A DNA stretch of 7,233 nt from Bacteroidia bacterium (GTDB taxonomy: Bacteria > Bacteroidota > Bacteroidia > Bacteroidales > GCA-2748055): assembly GCA_030596245.1 (NCBI GenBank), contig JAUVKN010000223.1:1-7233 (forward strand). The letters are read 5' to 3'. Below are positions 1 through 7,233 of the stretch, one piece after another (the first letter of the stretch is position 1; each line of letters opens with the position of its first letter). The notes beneath the pieces were generated by a model. It saw nothing but the letters and a program-made list of their open reading frames with translations, had not been told where the DNA came from and did not search any database. The position numbers and the translations under genes are program-made.

Positions 1-2250
1 CGGAAATTATATATCATATTGCTCCTGCTCCTGATACAGGAAATCTTTTCAGATGAGTTGTCAGCCCAGAGCAGAGGGCCGGACCTGCAGGAAAAGGTGA
101 TTCTCAGTATCAATAAATCAATTTTTCTTTCAGGGGAGCAGATACTTTGTGCTGTATATACACGAGATGCATGGCTTCATAAGCCGTTGGCCATAAGCAG
201 GGTTGTGACCATCGAGGTGCTTGATGAAGCGGACAGGCCCGTCACCCGGGGAAAGTATGCATTGAAGAATGGGAAAGGTGGCGCAATTATCTCCCTGCCT
301 GGTTCACTTACATCCGGGATCTATACAATTCGGGCCTATACCAACTGGATGAGAAATCATAAGCCTTCTCTTTATTACCATTGCTATATAACAGTCATCG
401 ACCCTCAGCGAATGATATATACGGATCCCGCTGAACCTGAATTTCCGCTTCAGCTTGGCTTTTTTCCGGAAGGAGGGAATTTTGTAGAGGGACTGGAAAA
501 CCATATGGTCTTAAAGACATCCGACTCATTTGGTCGTCCTGTCCCGGGAACCGGATGGCTGGTAGCAGGAGCGGGCGACACTCTGAGGAAGGTTGAGGTC
601 GATGTTCATGGGTTGACAGACATACTATTCACACCACAGAAGGATACAACTTACAGTTTTAGTTTTTATGAGCAGCTATGGAAACTGCCGGAAGCTGAAG
701 CTGAAGGATGGGTTCTGCAAGTAGATCCGTTGAGCAGATCTCAACTAAGGATTGAGATACAAAAAAGCAGATCCATTGAGGATACAGCCATACTCTTGTT
801 GTACAGGAGAGGAGTGCTTTTGTACAGTGCATTGCTTCCTTCATTTGACAGCAGATCCCGGGTAGAAATACCTGCTACAGAAATGAATGGGGGTGTAGGG
901 AGCCTGCAGATCATGGATAAAAACGGGAACCTTCTTGCTCACCGGTTGGTACAGTTACCCGAAAGGAGACAGTTTAATACTGGTGTAGTTGTGAATGGAT
1001 CGGAGTTTGACCAGAGGGAGGAGGTTGAGCTAACCATAACTACTTCTGCTCCCTATTCGGACATTTCTGTGACTGTCCAGATGGAAGATGTGGAGGTGAT
1101 TCCCCGCATATCACCTTCCGATATGCTCCGTTATCATACCGATGTGGGCAGCTATCTTCCGTTGCCTGCCGGGTCAAAGGATCTTCAGTTAATTGAACTG
1201 AGTGGAGGGGATATTGGCTGGGAGCAAATAAGGGTAGAGAAAGAGATTGAGTTTATGCCCGAAATAAGAGGGCGCATGATACAGGGTCATTTTGTGAATG
1301 GCGATGCGACATCCTATACGAAGGAGGAGTTGATCCTTGCCAGGATCTCAAGCGAATCGGAACTGTCAAATGTTAGTGTCACAGATGATGGAAGATTCTT
1401 TCTGCATCCGAAAGCATTGACAACAGATCAGGAGTATGTGCTTTTGCAGAGAGCCGGTGGTGATCATTCTTTCTTGCTGGACCATGGATTTTCAGATCAA
1501 TTTGCCCAATTCCACAGACCCCTTTTCACAATCAATGAGAACATCAGGGAGTACCTTGAGCGCAGCATGGTTCACCATCAATTGCAGCAGCTTTATAAAC
1601 AGGAACAGGAGCATTCCGGTCAGCAAGGCACAAAATTCTATGGCAGGGCCGATGAGGTCATTGTATTTAGCGATTATATTAAATTGCCTGTGATGGAAGA
1701 GTTTTTCCGGGAGCTCACAAAATCGATTATTTTGACCCGGGAAGATGGAATCCTGAAGATAAATGTACTGGATAAGTACAGAAATCGCATCATCGGGGCG
1801 GATCCGATGTACCTGGTAGACGGTGTTCCCGTATTTGATACAGAGACTGTACTCCTTCTGGATCCTTTTTCTGTGAAAAAGACCAGTATCAAGGCTTCCC
1901 GATTTTTCTATAGTGAATTGGTCATGGATGGAATCGTTGATATTGAAACATACAAAGGTGGTTTTTCTGCCCTTGAATTCCCTGAAAATGCGTCTGTACA
2001 CCTTTTCCATCCTGCAGTATCTCTTCCTGAAATCATCCATCAGAGGTTTAGCAAAACCAACACTAGGCACTCTGTCCCTGATCTGCGTACAACCCTGTGC
2101 TGGGAGCCGCTTCTTGAAACCGATCAGAACGGAGAAGCAACAGTCACTTTTTTCACTTCCGATGTACCGGGAAAATATGTGATTAAGGTGATAGCTTTTT
2201 CGAAGGAGGGCTTACTTGAAGAGACTACACAGACCATTGTAGTAAAATAG
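1..2250 (+). CDS. Exported MG2 / TonB-plug-like / A2M-like multidomain protein, 5' end cut by window edge
   Basis: The frame is open to base 1. The first in-frame start-like codon, TTG at 19, sits inside a hydrophobic run (RKLYIILLLLLIQEIF, then SAQ), so it is almost certainly mid-signal-peptide and the real start is outside the window. Numbering codons from base 1: codons 33-133 match an MG2-type macroglobulin domain (LSGE, LPGSLTSGIY, RAYTNWMRN are the family's usual landmarks); 151-226 is a second such domain opening with FFPEGG; 230-340 looks like further MG-type beta domains (LAHRLVQL); about 415-480 resembles a carboxypeptidase-regulatory-like beta domain; 598-660 resembles a TonB receptor plug (LVDGVPV, then IVDIETYKGG); 694-749 resembles an A2M segment (W, NGEATVTF, PGKYVIKV). 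There is no outer-membrane beta-barrel and no CxEQ thioester. Such proteins are common in Bacteroidota and their function is not established. It is probably periplasmic or outer-membrane associated, perhaps scaffolding or protein interaction (inference). Stop TAG is at 2248-2250. Confidence 0.85.
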   Translation, partial: RKLYIILLLLLIQEIFSDELSAQSRGPDLQEKVILSINKSIFLSGEQILCAVYTRDAWLHKPLAISRVVTIEVLDEADRPVTRGKYALKNGKGGAIISLPGSLTSGIYTIRAYTNWMRNHKPSLYYHCYITVIDPQRMIYTDPAEPEFPLQLGFFPEGGNFVEGLENHMVLKTSDSFGRPVPGTGWLVAGAGDTLRKVEVDVHGLTDILFTPQKDTTYSFSFYEQLWKLPEAEAEGWVLQVDPLSRSQLRIEIQKSRSIEDTAILLLYRRGVLLYSALLPSFDSRSRVEIPATEMNGGVGSLQIMDKNGNLLAHRLVQLPERRQFNTGVVVNGSEFDQREEVELTITTSAPYSDISVTVQMEDVEVIPRISPSDMLRYHTDVGSYLPLPAGSKDLQLIELSGGDIGWEQIRVEKEIEFMPEIRGRMIQGHFVNGDATSYTKEELILARISSESELSNVSVTDDGRFFLHPKALTTDQEYVLLQRAGGDHSFLLDHGFSDQFAQFHRPLFTINENIREYLERSMVHHQLQQLYKQEQEHSGQQGTKFYGRADEVIVFSDYIKLPVMEEFFRELTKSIILTREDGILKINVLDKYRNRIIGADPMYLVDGVPVFDTETVLLLDPFSVKKTSIKASRFFYSELVMDGIVDIETYKGGFSALEFPENASVHLFHPAVSLPEIIHQRFSKTNTRHSVPDLRTTLCWEPLLETDQNGEATVTFFTSDVPGKYVIKVIAFSKEGLLEETTQTIVVK

Positions 2251-2261
2251 AATTAAAAATG

Positions 2262-2291
2262 TTTCTTATACCTTACTAACATGATAAGAAA
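2262..2291 (+). terminator. Candidate hairpin between the two plus-strand genes (8-bp inverted repeat)
   Basis: TTTCTTAT at 2262-2269 and ATAAGAAA at 2284-2291 are exact reverse complements around a 14-base loop, 11 bases after the stop of the upstream gene. The flanking bases 2261 and 2292 could add a G-U pair in RNA. The stem is AT-rich and no T-run follows, so it would be a weak intrinsic terminator. A transcript-stabilising hairpin or an operator for the downstream amidohydrolase is equally possible. Confidence 0.3.
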
Positions 2292-2312
2292 TTCGATAAA
2301 TTTGATAGTGAT

Positions 2313-3638
2313 ATGAAAATTATAATTCCTCTCTTTCTTGCATTAATATTTTTCCCCGCTATTTCCAACGGACAAGACAAATCCGGTATTAATGAAGAAG
2401 CAATCAAACAGACGAAATATGCACTGGAACTCTGTAAATACCTTCACCAGAACCCTGAATTATCGTATCAGGAGGAAGAGACATCACTGCGAATAGCTGA
2501 AGAATTGAAACTCATTGGTTTTGATGTAACCCCAAATTTTGGAGGAAACAGTGTTGTAGGGATCTTTAAGAATGGGGAAGGACCGGTTATAATGCTTCGC
2601 ACAGACATGGATGCACTTCCCATCAAAGAAAAAACCGGATTAAGCTTTGCCAGTGCTAAAACCATGACGGATGCAAATGGCAAAGAGGTGCCTGTGATGC
2701 ATGCCTGTGGCCACGATATTCACATGTCCGTTATGGTAGGGACGGTCCGGGCTCTTATCAGTATGAGGGATAAGTGGAAAGGCACTTTGCTTATAGTTGC
2801 ACAGCAATCAGAAGAGATGGGTGACGGAGCATCATTGGCCATAGAGGAGGGATTATTCAGAAAATTTCCCGTCCCCGATTATGCCCTTGCCTATCATATA
2901 AATCCCGGAATCGAATCGGGGAGAATCGGATTAATACCAGGAGCGGTATTTGCAGGAGTAAAAACTGTCAATATCACTGTATTTGGTGTCGGTGGACATG
3001 GAGCTTATCCGGAAAAGTGTATTGACCCGGTGGTCATTGCCTCACGGGTAGTTCTCGATCTGCAGACCATAGTAAGCAGGGAGATCAGTCCTTTAAAGCC
3101 GGTGGTACTTACTGTGGGTTCTATCCACGGAGGTACCCGTCCGAATATTATTCCCGAAGAGGTTAAAATGGAGCTTACGCTTCGTTATTATGACAAGGAC
3201 GCCATTGAACAAACCATCAAGGCCATTAAACGAATCAGCAAAGGAGCAGCCCTTACTGCGGGCATGCCTGACAACAGGTTACCTGAAGTGTGGGTGAAGC
3301 CAGGTGCACATCCTCCTGTTGTTAATGATGCGGATCTTTATGAGAAGATCCGTGAATATTCATCAGGTATATTGGGAGAAGAAAATATGGTCAGGGTAGA
3401 TCCTGCAATGGTAGGTGAAGATTTTGGTTTATACGGCCGCACTCCTGAAAAAATCCCTATTTGCCTTATATGGCTGGGTAGCACAAGTCCCGAAGTGATG
3501 AAAGATTATTTGGCAAAGGGGGAAAAACCTCCTCCACTCCATTCCTCTCAGTTAAATCCCGATTATCCGGCAACAATTGAAACCGGAATCAAAGCAATGG
3601 TTGCAAATGTGGTTGGGTTGTTCGATATGGATAGATAG
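2313..3638 (+). CDS. Exported M20 family (M20D-like) metal-dependent amidohydrolase
   Basis: Family members hydrolyse amide bonds of N-acyl amino acids, hippurate or IAA-amino acid conjugates using a metal centre; the substrate here cannot be read from sequence. Residues 1-20 form a signal peptide (KIIIPLFLALIFFPAISNG, then Q) without a lipobox, so the enzyme is probably periplasmic. The substrate-side motif RTDMDALP is at 96-103. HACGHD at 130-135 supplies metal ligands C132 and H134, E167-E168 are the catalytic and metal glutamates, H195 (AYHIN) and H410 (PLHSS) complete the site. The lid/dimerisation domain, roughly 215-330, has GGHG (H229), followed by AYPEKCIDP where relatives usually have a His after the Pro. 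GEDF is at 368-371. The length of 441 residues is normal for exported members. The ATG at 2313 is chosen because it begins the signal peptide; no clear Shine-Dalgarno precedes it. It lies 62 bp after the upstream gene, so cotranscription is possible but unproven. Confidence 0.95.
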   Translation: MKIIIPLFLALIFFPAISNGQDKSGINEEAIKQTKYALELCKYLHQNPELSYQEEETSLRIAEELKLIGFDVTPNFGGNSVVGIFKNGEGPVIMLRTDMDALPIKEKTGLSFASAKTMTDANGKEVPVMHACGHDIHMSVMVGTVRALISMRDKWKGTLLIVAQQSEEMGDGASLAIEEGLFRKFPVPDYALAYHINPGIESGRIGLIPGAVFAGVKTVNITVFGVGGHGAYPEKCIDPVVIASRVVLDLQTIVSREISPLKPVVLTVGSIHGGTRPNIIPEEVKMELTLRYYDKDAIEQTIKAIKRISKGAALTAGMPDNRLPEVWVKPGAHPPVVNDADLYEKIREYSSGILGEENMVRVDPAMVGEDFGLYGRTPEKIPICLIWLGSTSPEVMKDYLAKGEKPPPLHSSQLNPDYPATIETGIKAMVANVVGLFDMDR

Positions 3639-3709
3639 CAAATTACAATTCTCCGGGTTTTTTACTTCTCACCAATGCTCATTCCAACTTAATGTCGTTT
3701 GACATATCT

Positions 3710-6700
3710 CTACTCCTTCACAAAGAGATGTCTGAATGTTTGCTTAGGTGTAGTAATGGTTAATACATGAACACCGGGTTTCAGGCTTTCAACATCCAGA
3801 ACTGCACTGCCTTTCTCCATCCTTCTTTCCATCTGGAGTTTGCCCATAGAATCGTATATATGAATCCATCCTGAGCCCCCGTTTTCCACATGAACCGAAA
3901 GGGATGCACCTGCCGGATTGGGATAGACCAATAAACCGGTTTCACGATCATTGACAGAGGTTTCACAGTCTGTTCCCTGGTTCGAGATCGTGATTGTTGC
4001 ATCTGCAATTAATAGTGGATTATTGATAGCTATTGCCCTTACAGTTACTGTGCCGTTTCCATCACATCCAGCGGAACCTTTCACCCTTATCTTATCTGGT
4101 AGCGGATTTAATATTGCCCCGATCTCATTATCAATAATTTCCCATTTCACATAGGGATAAAATGTGTTGGCCGGTTCAACCTCTGTCAGAAAATACTTGC
4201 TTCCCCTGTTCACATCTACCAAAAAATCCCCTTCTGCCGGAACAATAGTCAGACTCTCAGGTCGCTGATAGGTAAAGTAACCCAGGGGCAATTCAGCGAA
4301 ACCCTGGTCATTCCCTGTCCAGTGAACCAGGACCATGCTGTGCTTGGGAACACATATTAAGTCACCATCAGCCAGATCGATATCAGATGAATCGATGGTG
4401 GTAACATTTGTACTGAAATCGGAACCACTTATCACGTATTGTCTGGCACTACCCTGAACAACCATCTCACCGGGCAGATCGATCTCTACATAGTAGTCAT
4501 TTTCAAAATCACGGCTCATCAGTACCAGGCTGTAGTTTTCATCCCTTGTAAATGCATAACCTCCTACCGGTTCAAAGATGATAGGGTAACCGGTTGATGA
4601 GAGAAGTGTATCGGCACTGGCAAGCACAGTTTTTAATACATTTCCCTTGCAGAAACGGTTCAACAATGCAGCCGCATGGAAATGGGGCAACTTTCTAAAA
4701 TTATCAGCAGGTTGTGTAATTCTCCACTGGCCACCTGTAAGATGAAACAGAGAGGGTATCGCACCGCCATATTTCATGGAAGCCAGATGGTAATCTAACA
4801 GTGTTATGGCCTGACCAAGCCGGCCATTATAGGTAGATGTTGACATGTTGCTTTCATAGAAATAGAGTCTTTTGGTCTCACCCGTTAATCCGATAATTTC
4901 CCAGTTGGCCTGACGCAGAAATCCCAGTTGACTCTTTTTCTGCAAGTTCGCATCCTTATAATACGAAAGCTCTGATCTTGCAGGGTCTGTATCCGGATTA
5001 TATTTCAGTTCACTGTCAAAATACCCACTCAGAGTAAGCCAGTCAACCTCCCCTGTATCTCCTGTAATAGCAGCTCTGTTCAGGGGATCCCAGAAAGGAT
5101 TCCTCCCGCTGATTGCAAGATGGATCTTATCTGTGTCATACCAAGGCGAAGATTTCATTACCCTGGCTGCTTCCCTGCACCAGAGAGCATATTTTTCATA
5201 ATCGTTGCCGATCTGTGCCATGTGGCTGTCACCTCCCCATACTTCATTCCCAAACTCAATAACAAGACCCTTGCTGTTGTCGAGTAACGGCCCGTATCCC
5301 TCTGCCGCTCTAATTGCGCCGTAAGTAGTGTTGTCCGGACCATTGATATATTCAATGAAATGCTCAAAAGTATTCACATCGTCAAGAAAATCAGATCCGT
5401 TCTCAACGGCAATCGATATGGAGGAGTAGGAACCCAGATTGTTGGCATGGTCAATCCAGTCTCCATAGGTAAGGGTTTTTCCGGTACCAATATGGTTTTT
5501 GAAACTATGTGAGTTGCTGTTAGCGCCAATCCCACCCCATCTCAGGGAACCGGGTTGAAGCTCCTCAAGCAGGGCAACATGGTTTGGATCAGTGATCGCA
5601 ACACCATTCTCCCACTGTGGATTGATACCTATTCCTTCAGACCAACTTAAGTTTTCCAGATCCACTGTGACCCGACCTCTCTTTACACCCAGTTTTGGTC
5701 CGAAAGGATCGAACAGAACTGTAGAGAAGGAGAAAATATCGCTTTTGGCAGAGATATTGAATCCGGCATCAATAGCTTCAATTTCAATGGTATAGCTGGT
5801 TTCAGGGGAGAGTACTTTCAGAATAATGGTTAAATCAAATACCAGGAGATCCTGGTTATAAAGCACTCCATCCAGATATACATTGTACGCAATCACCTCG
5901 GTCTCAGCATCGGCAGCGCCACTCCAGGATATCTCAGCAGCCAATCCTGTTATAACATCCATCTGTATGCTGGTTGGAGGAGTGGGATTTTGCAGATCCT
6001 CAGGGTATGTTTCTGCTGTGAGTAAACTACTCAGGAATGATTCATTTCCCATTCTGTCAACAGAGGCGACAGCAATGGTATATCTGGTTTCAGCTGTAAG
6101 GTTCTCGATACTGAAATCAGTTTCTTCAATCAGGTAATCGTTTACTCTCAATCCATCCACATAAATATTGTACCCCACAAGTTTTACATCATCGCTTGCT
6201 TTGTTCCATATAACATTTAGTTGATTGACACCCTTTAATGTAACCTGTAAATTTTCAGGGGCGTTTGGCCATACAGGGTCATATTCATACATCAGGTTCT
6301 CTTTCCCGATCAGACTTTTTGTAATTCCCGGTCCTTCCCAGTAAATATCTGTAATGGTAGTATGTACTATCCAGTTTACTGCATATATGGCATATCTTTT
6401 TCCTGCTTCAAGATTGAGAGGATCCGATCTTCTCATTCCATCTTCATCTGTTCCGATATTGCCATGGTTATCACTCTTTAAAGCAATAGGTACTGCATTG
6501 TTGATATCCTCATCCTCGCTCAGCCAGATCCCCCCATCATCACCATGCTTCAAAAAGAATGTATAATCGCCGTCAGCAGAAGGGATCACATAACCTCTTA
6601 ACATCGCAGTGAAAAAATCATGACCGGTGCACCATTGGGATGAGCAACCGTCACTTACAGTAATCGGGATATCCTCCCATACAAGGTTATGATAGGGTGC

Positions 6701-7177
6701 ACTGGAAGAATGAATGACGGAATCAAACACGGGATAAGTGGTTAAAGGAATGACCTCCTGCCAGAATACGGCATCATGGATCTGAAAATGGAGCCCCTCC
6801 TTTTGATATTCACCGATATTCACCAGGAGCTCCTGGAATGAGCTTCCGTCAGCATCTGTTGCAGTTACTGAAAGAGTGACATCTCCCGTAACTCCTTTTT
6901 CGGACATGAAAATAATTGCCAGATTGTCGTTGTTGTTGTATTCCACAGAATCTATCTGCAGCAGGCCTTCATCAGATGAGGTGACATCAAAATCAATCGC
7001 CTGGCCTTTACCGCCATCCCCGTCATTCAATTGTGGAATGATCAGATAATTGATACCCGAGCCAACGATGATCGAGTCATCCGGCATTTCGCCCATGGAA
7101 GGTGGATTTTGTGCCAGAAGTGGATAGCTTGTCACAAGGGTGAAAATAATAGTCAATAGTGTGTTTATTCGTTTCAT
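3710..7177 (-). CDS. T9SS-secreted multidomain glycoside hydrolase-like protein (Ig, PA14, 2x FnIII, GH-A-like core, Ig, sorting tail)
   Basis: The 1155-residue product starts at an ATG that opens a clear signal peptide (residues 1-23, ending PLLAQ). Domains: 27-122 Ig/cadherin-like (SVTATDADG); 128-298 PA14 (GYVIPSADGDYTFFLKHGDD, with acidic pair D213-D214 and a C178/C183 pair); 303-391 and 397-487 fibronectin III (YNIYVDG and YNVYLDG, each with a ...ET.YTI... strand); 490-860 a TIM-barrel-like catalytic region; 860-955 a beta-sandwich of the sort that follows GH-A barrels; 971-1067 a bacterial Ig-like domain; 1082-1155 a type A T9SS sorting domain (VYPNPA ... LKPGVHVLTI ... FVKE). In the core, EFGNEVWGG gives a candidate acid/base E645, and LYFYESNMS a candidate nucleophile E775. 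The 130-residue spacing and the LRWGG, EYING and RAAEGYGPLL stretches recall GH51-type arabinofuranosidases, but the match is by eye and the substrate is unknown. It is probably cell-surface anchored or released. It is convergent with the amidohydrolase gene, 71 bp away, and no partner gene is visible. Confidence 0.88.
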   Translation of the reverse strand: MKRINTLLTIIFTLVTSYPLLAQNPPSMGEMPDDSIIVGSGINYLIIPQLNDGDGGKGQAIDFDVTSSDEGLLQIDSVEYNNNDNLAIIFMSEKGVTGDVTLSVTATDADGSSFQELLVNIGEYQKEGLHFQIHDAVFWQEVIPLTTYPVFDSVIHSSSAPYHNLVWEDIPITVSDGCSSQWCTGHDFFTAMLRGYVIPSADGDYTFFLKHGDDGGIWLSEDEDINNAVPIALKSDNHGNIGTDEDGMRRSDPLNLEAGKRYAIYAVNWIVHTTITDIYWEGPGITKSLIGKENLMYEYDPVWPNAPENLQVTLKGVNQLNVIWNKASDDVKLVGYNIYVDGLRVNDYLIEETDFSIENLTAETRYTIAVASVDRMGNESFLSSLLTAETYPEDLQNPTPPTSIQMDVITGLAAEISWSGAADAETEVIAYNVYLDGVLYNQDLLVFDLTIILKVLSPETSYTIEIEAIDAGFNISAKSDIFSFSTVLFDPFGPKLGVKRGRVTVDLENLSWSEGIGINPQWENGVAITDPNHVALLEELQPGSLRWGGIGANSNSHSFKNHIGTGKTLTYGDWIDHANNLGSYSSISIAVENGSDFLDDVNTFEHFIEYINGPDNTTYGAIRAAEGYGPLLDNSKGLVIEFGNEVWGGDSHMAQIGNDYEKYALWCREAARVMKSSPWYDTDKIHLAISGRNPFWDPLNRAAITGDTGEVDWLTLSGYFDSELKYNPDTDPARSELSYYKDANLQKKSQLGFLRQANWEIIGLTGETKRLYFYESNMSTSTYNGRLGQAITLLDYHLASMKYGGAIPSLFHLTGGQWRITQPADNFRKLPHFHAAALLNRFCKGNVLKTVLASADTLLSSTGYPIIFEPVGGYAFTRDENYSLVLMSRDFENDYYVEIDLPGEMVVQGSARQYVISGSDFSTNVTTIDSSDIDLADGDLICVPKHSMVLVHWTGNDQGFAELPLGYFTYQRPESLTIVPAEGDFLVDVNRGSKYFLTEVEPANTFYPYVKWEIIDNEIGAILNPLPDKIRVKGSAGCDGNGTVTVRAIAINNPLLIADATITISNQGTDCETSVNDRETGLLVYPNPAGASLSVHVENGGSGWIHIYDSMGKLQMERRMEKGSAVLDVESLKPGVHVLTITTPKQTFRHLFVKE

Positions 7178-7204
7178 GGCTCTTGAGGTTTATCTGATAT
7201 TTCT

Positions 7205-7219
7205 TCTATCAAAGATAGA
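7205..7219. repeat. Short palindrome overlapping the -7 box
   Basis: TCTATC, a three-base AAA spacer, then GATAGA form a perfect 6-bp-arm inverted repeat. It covers the whole TATCTTTG box on the minus strand, so it could be a repressor or activator half-site pair. A repeat this short can also arise by chance in AT-rich DNA. Confidence 0.3.
7210..7217 (-). promoter_or_regulatory. Candidate Bacteroidota -7 promoter box (TAnnTTTG) for the secreted hydrolase gene
   Basis: On the minus strand these bases read TATCTTTG, an exact match to the TAnnTTTG element of primary-sigma promoters in Bacteroidota. It begins 40 bases upstream of the ATG, so transcription would start roughly at 7203-7205 and leave a leader of about 26-28 bases, a plausible layout. 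The matching -33 TTG-type box would fall just past the right edge and cannot be checked. The box is embedded in a palindrome (7205-7219). Confidence 0.5.
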
Positions 7220-7233
7220 GCTTGTTCCTTATT

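Noticed and set aside
1492..2070. Long open frame (192 codons) on the minus strand inside the MG2 protein gene
   Set aside because: It is antisense to a well-supported coding sequence, has no recognisable domain, and its composition reads as a shadow of the real frame.
2297..2304. TAAATTTG, an exact match to the TAnnTTTG -7 box, just upstream of the amidohydrolase start
   Set aside because: It would place transcription initiation only about a base or two before the ATG, and no TTTG-type -33 box lies 19-21 bases upstream. It is likely chance in AT-rich DNA, although a leaderless transcript is not fully excluded.
3658..3663. Run of six T after CCGGG downstream of the amidohydrolase gene, like the tail of an intrinsic terminator
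   Set aside because: No stem could be drawn from the bases before it, so the hairpin half is missing.
3692..3705. ATGTC-GTTT-GACAT inverted repeat in the convergent gap
   Set aside because: The arms are only 5 bp and no T-run follows on either strand, so it is too weak to call as a terminator for either converging gene.
3710..3934. Possibility that the C-terminal tail of the hydrolase is an ordinary Ig domain rather than a sorting signal
   Set aside because: The VYPNPA opening, the SLKPGVHVLTI stretch and the basic-then-FVKE ending at the extreme C-terminus are the standard pattern of T9SS type A tails.
5883..6137. Plus-strand open frame opposite the FnIII domains of the secreted hydrolase gene
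   Set aside because: It is a low-complexity, Ser/Val/Ala-rich shadow frame with no start context, and it lies opposite clearly conserved domains.

Overview
The window looks like a piece of a Bacteroidota chromosome. The evidence is a C-terminal type IX secretion system (T9SS) type A sorting tail on the largest protein, an MG2/TonB-plug-like protein architecture typical of that phylum, a Bacteroidota-style TAnnTTTG promoter box, and little recognisable Shine-Dalgarno sequence before the starts. The species cannot be named from the sequence. A free-living, polysaccharide-using member of Bacteroidales/Marinilabiliales or a related order would fit, but that is an inference.

Layout: nearly the whole window is coding, in three genes. 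(1) Positions 1-2250, plus strand: an exported protein of chained macroglobulin-like beta domains, a TonB-plug-like domain and an alpha-2-macroglobulin-like C-terminus. Its true start lies left of the window; the reading frame is open to base 1 and the first codons are part of a signal peptide. (2) Positions 2313-3638, plus strand: an exported M20-family zinc amidohydrolase with an intact metal site. The 62-bp gap between these two genes carries a perfect 8-bp inverted repeat. (3) Positions 3710-7177, minus strand and convergent with gene 2: a 1155-residue secreted protein with, in order, a signal peptide, an Ig/cadherin-like domain, a PA14 domain, two fibronectin type III domains, a glycosidase-like catalytic region (GH-A clan style, most like GH51), a beta-sandwich, a bacterial Ig-like domain and the T9SS tail. 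Its start is preceded by a -7 promoter box lying inside a short palindrome near the right edge.

How they may work together: all three products are exported, so the window is about the cell envelope and surface. Gene 3 probably acts on a polysaccharide or glycoconjugate outside the cell. Gene 2 probably hydrolyses N-acyl amino acids or similar amides in the periplasm. Gene 1 is an envelope protein of unknown role. No SusC/SusD pair, sulfatase, regulator or other polysaccharide-utilisation marker is visible, so a shared pathway is not demonstrated. No RNA gene, CRISPR array, insertion sequence or phage gene was seen. The most interesting item is the glycosidase-like core of gene 3, which has a plausible catalytic glutamate pair but does not read as a clean member of a family I can name.
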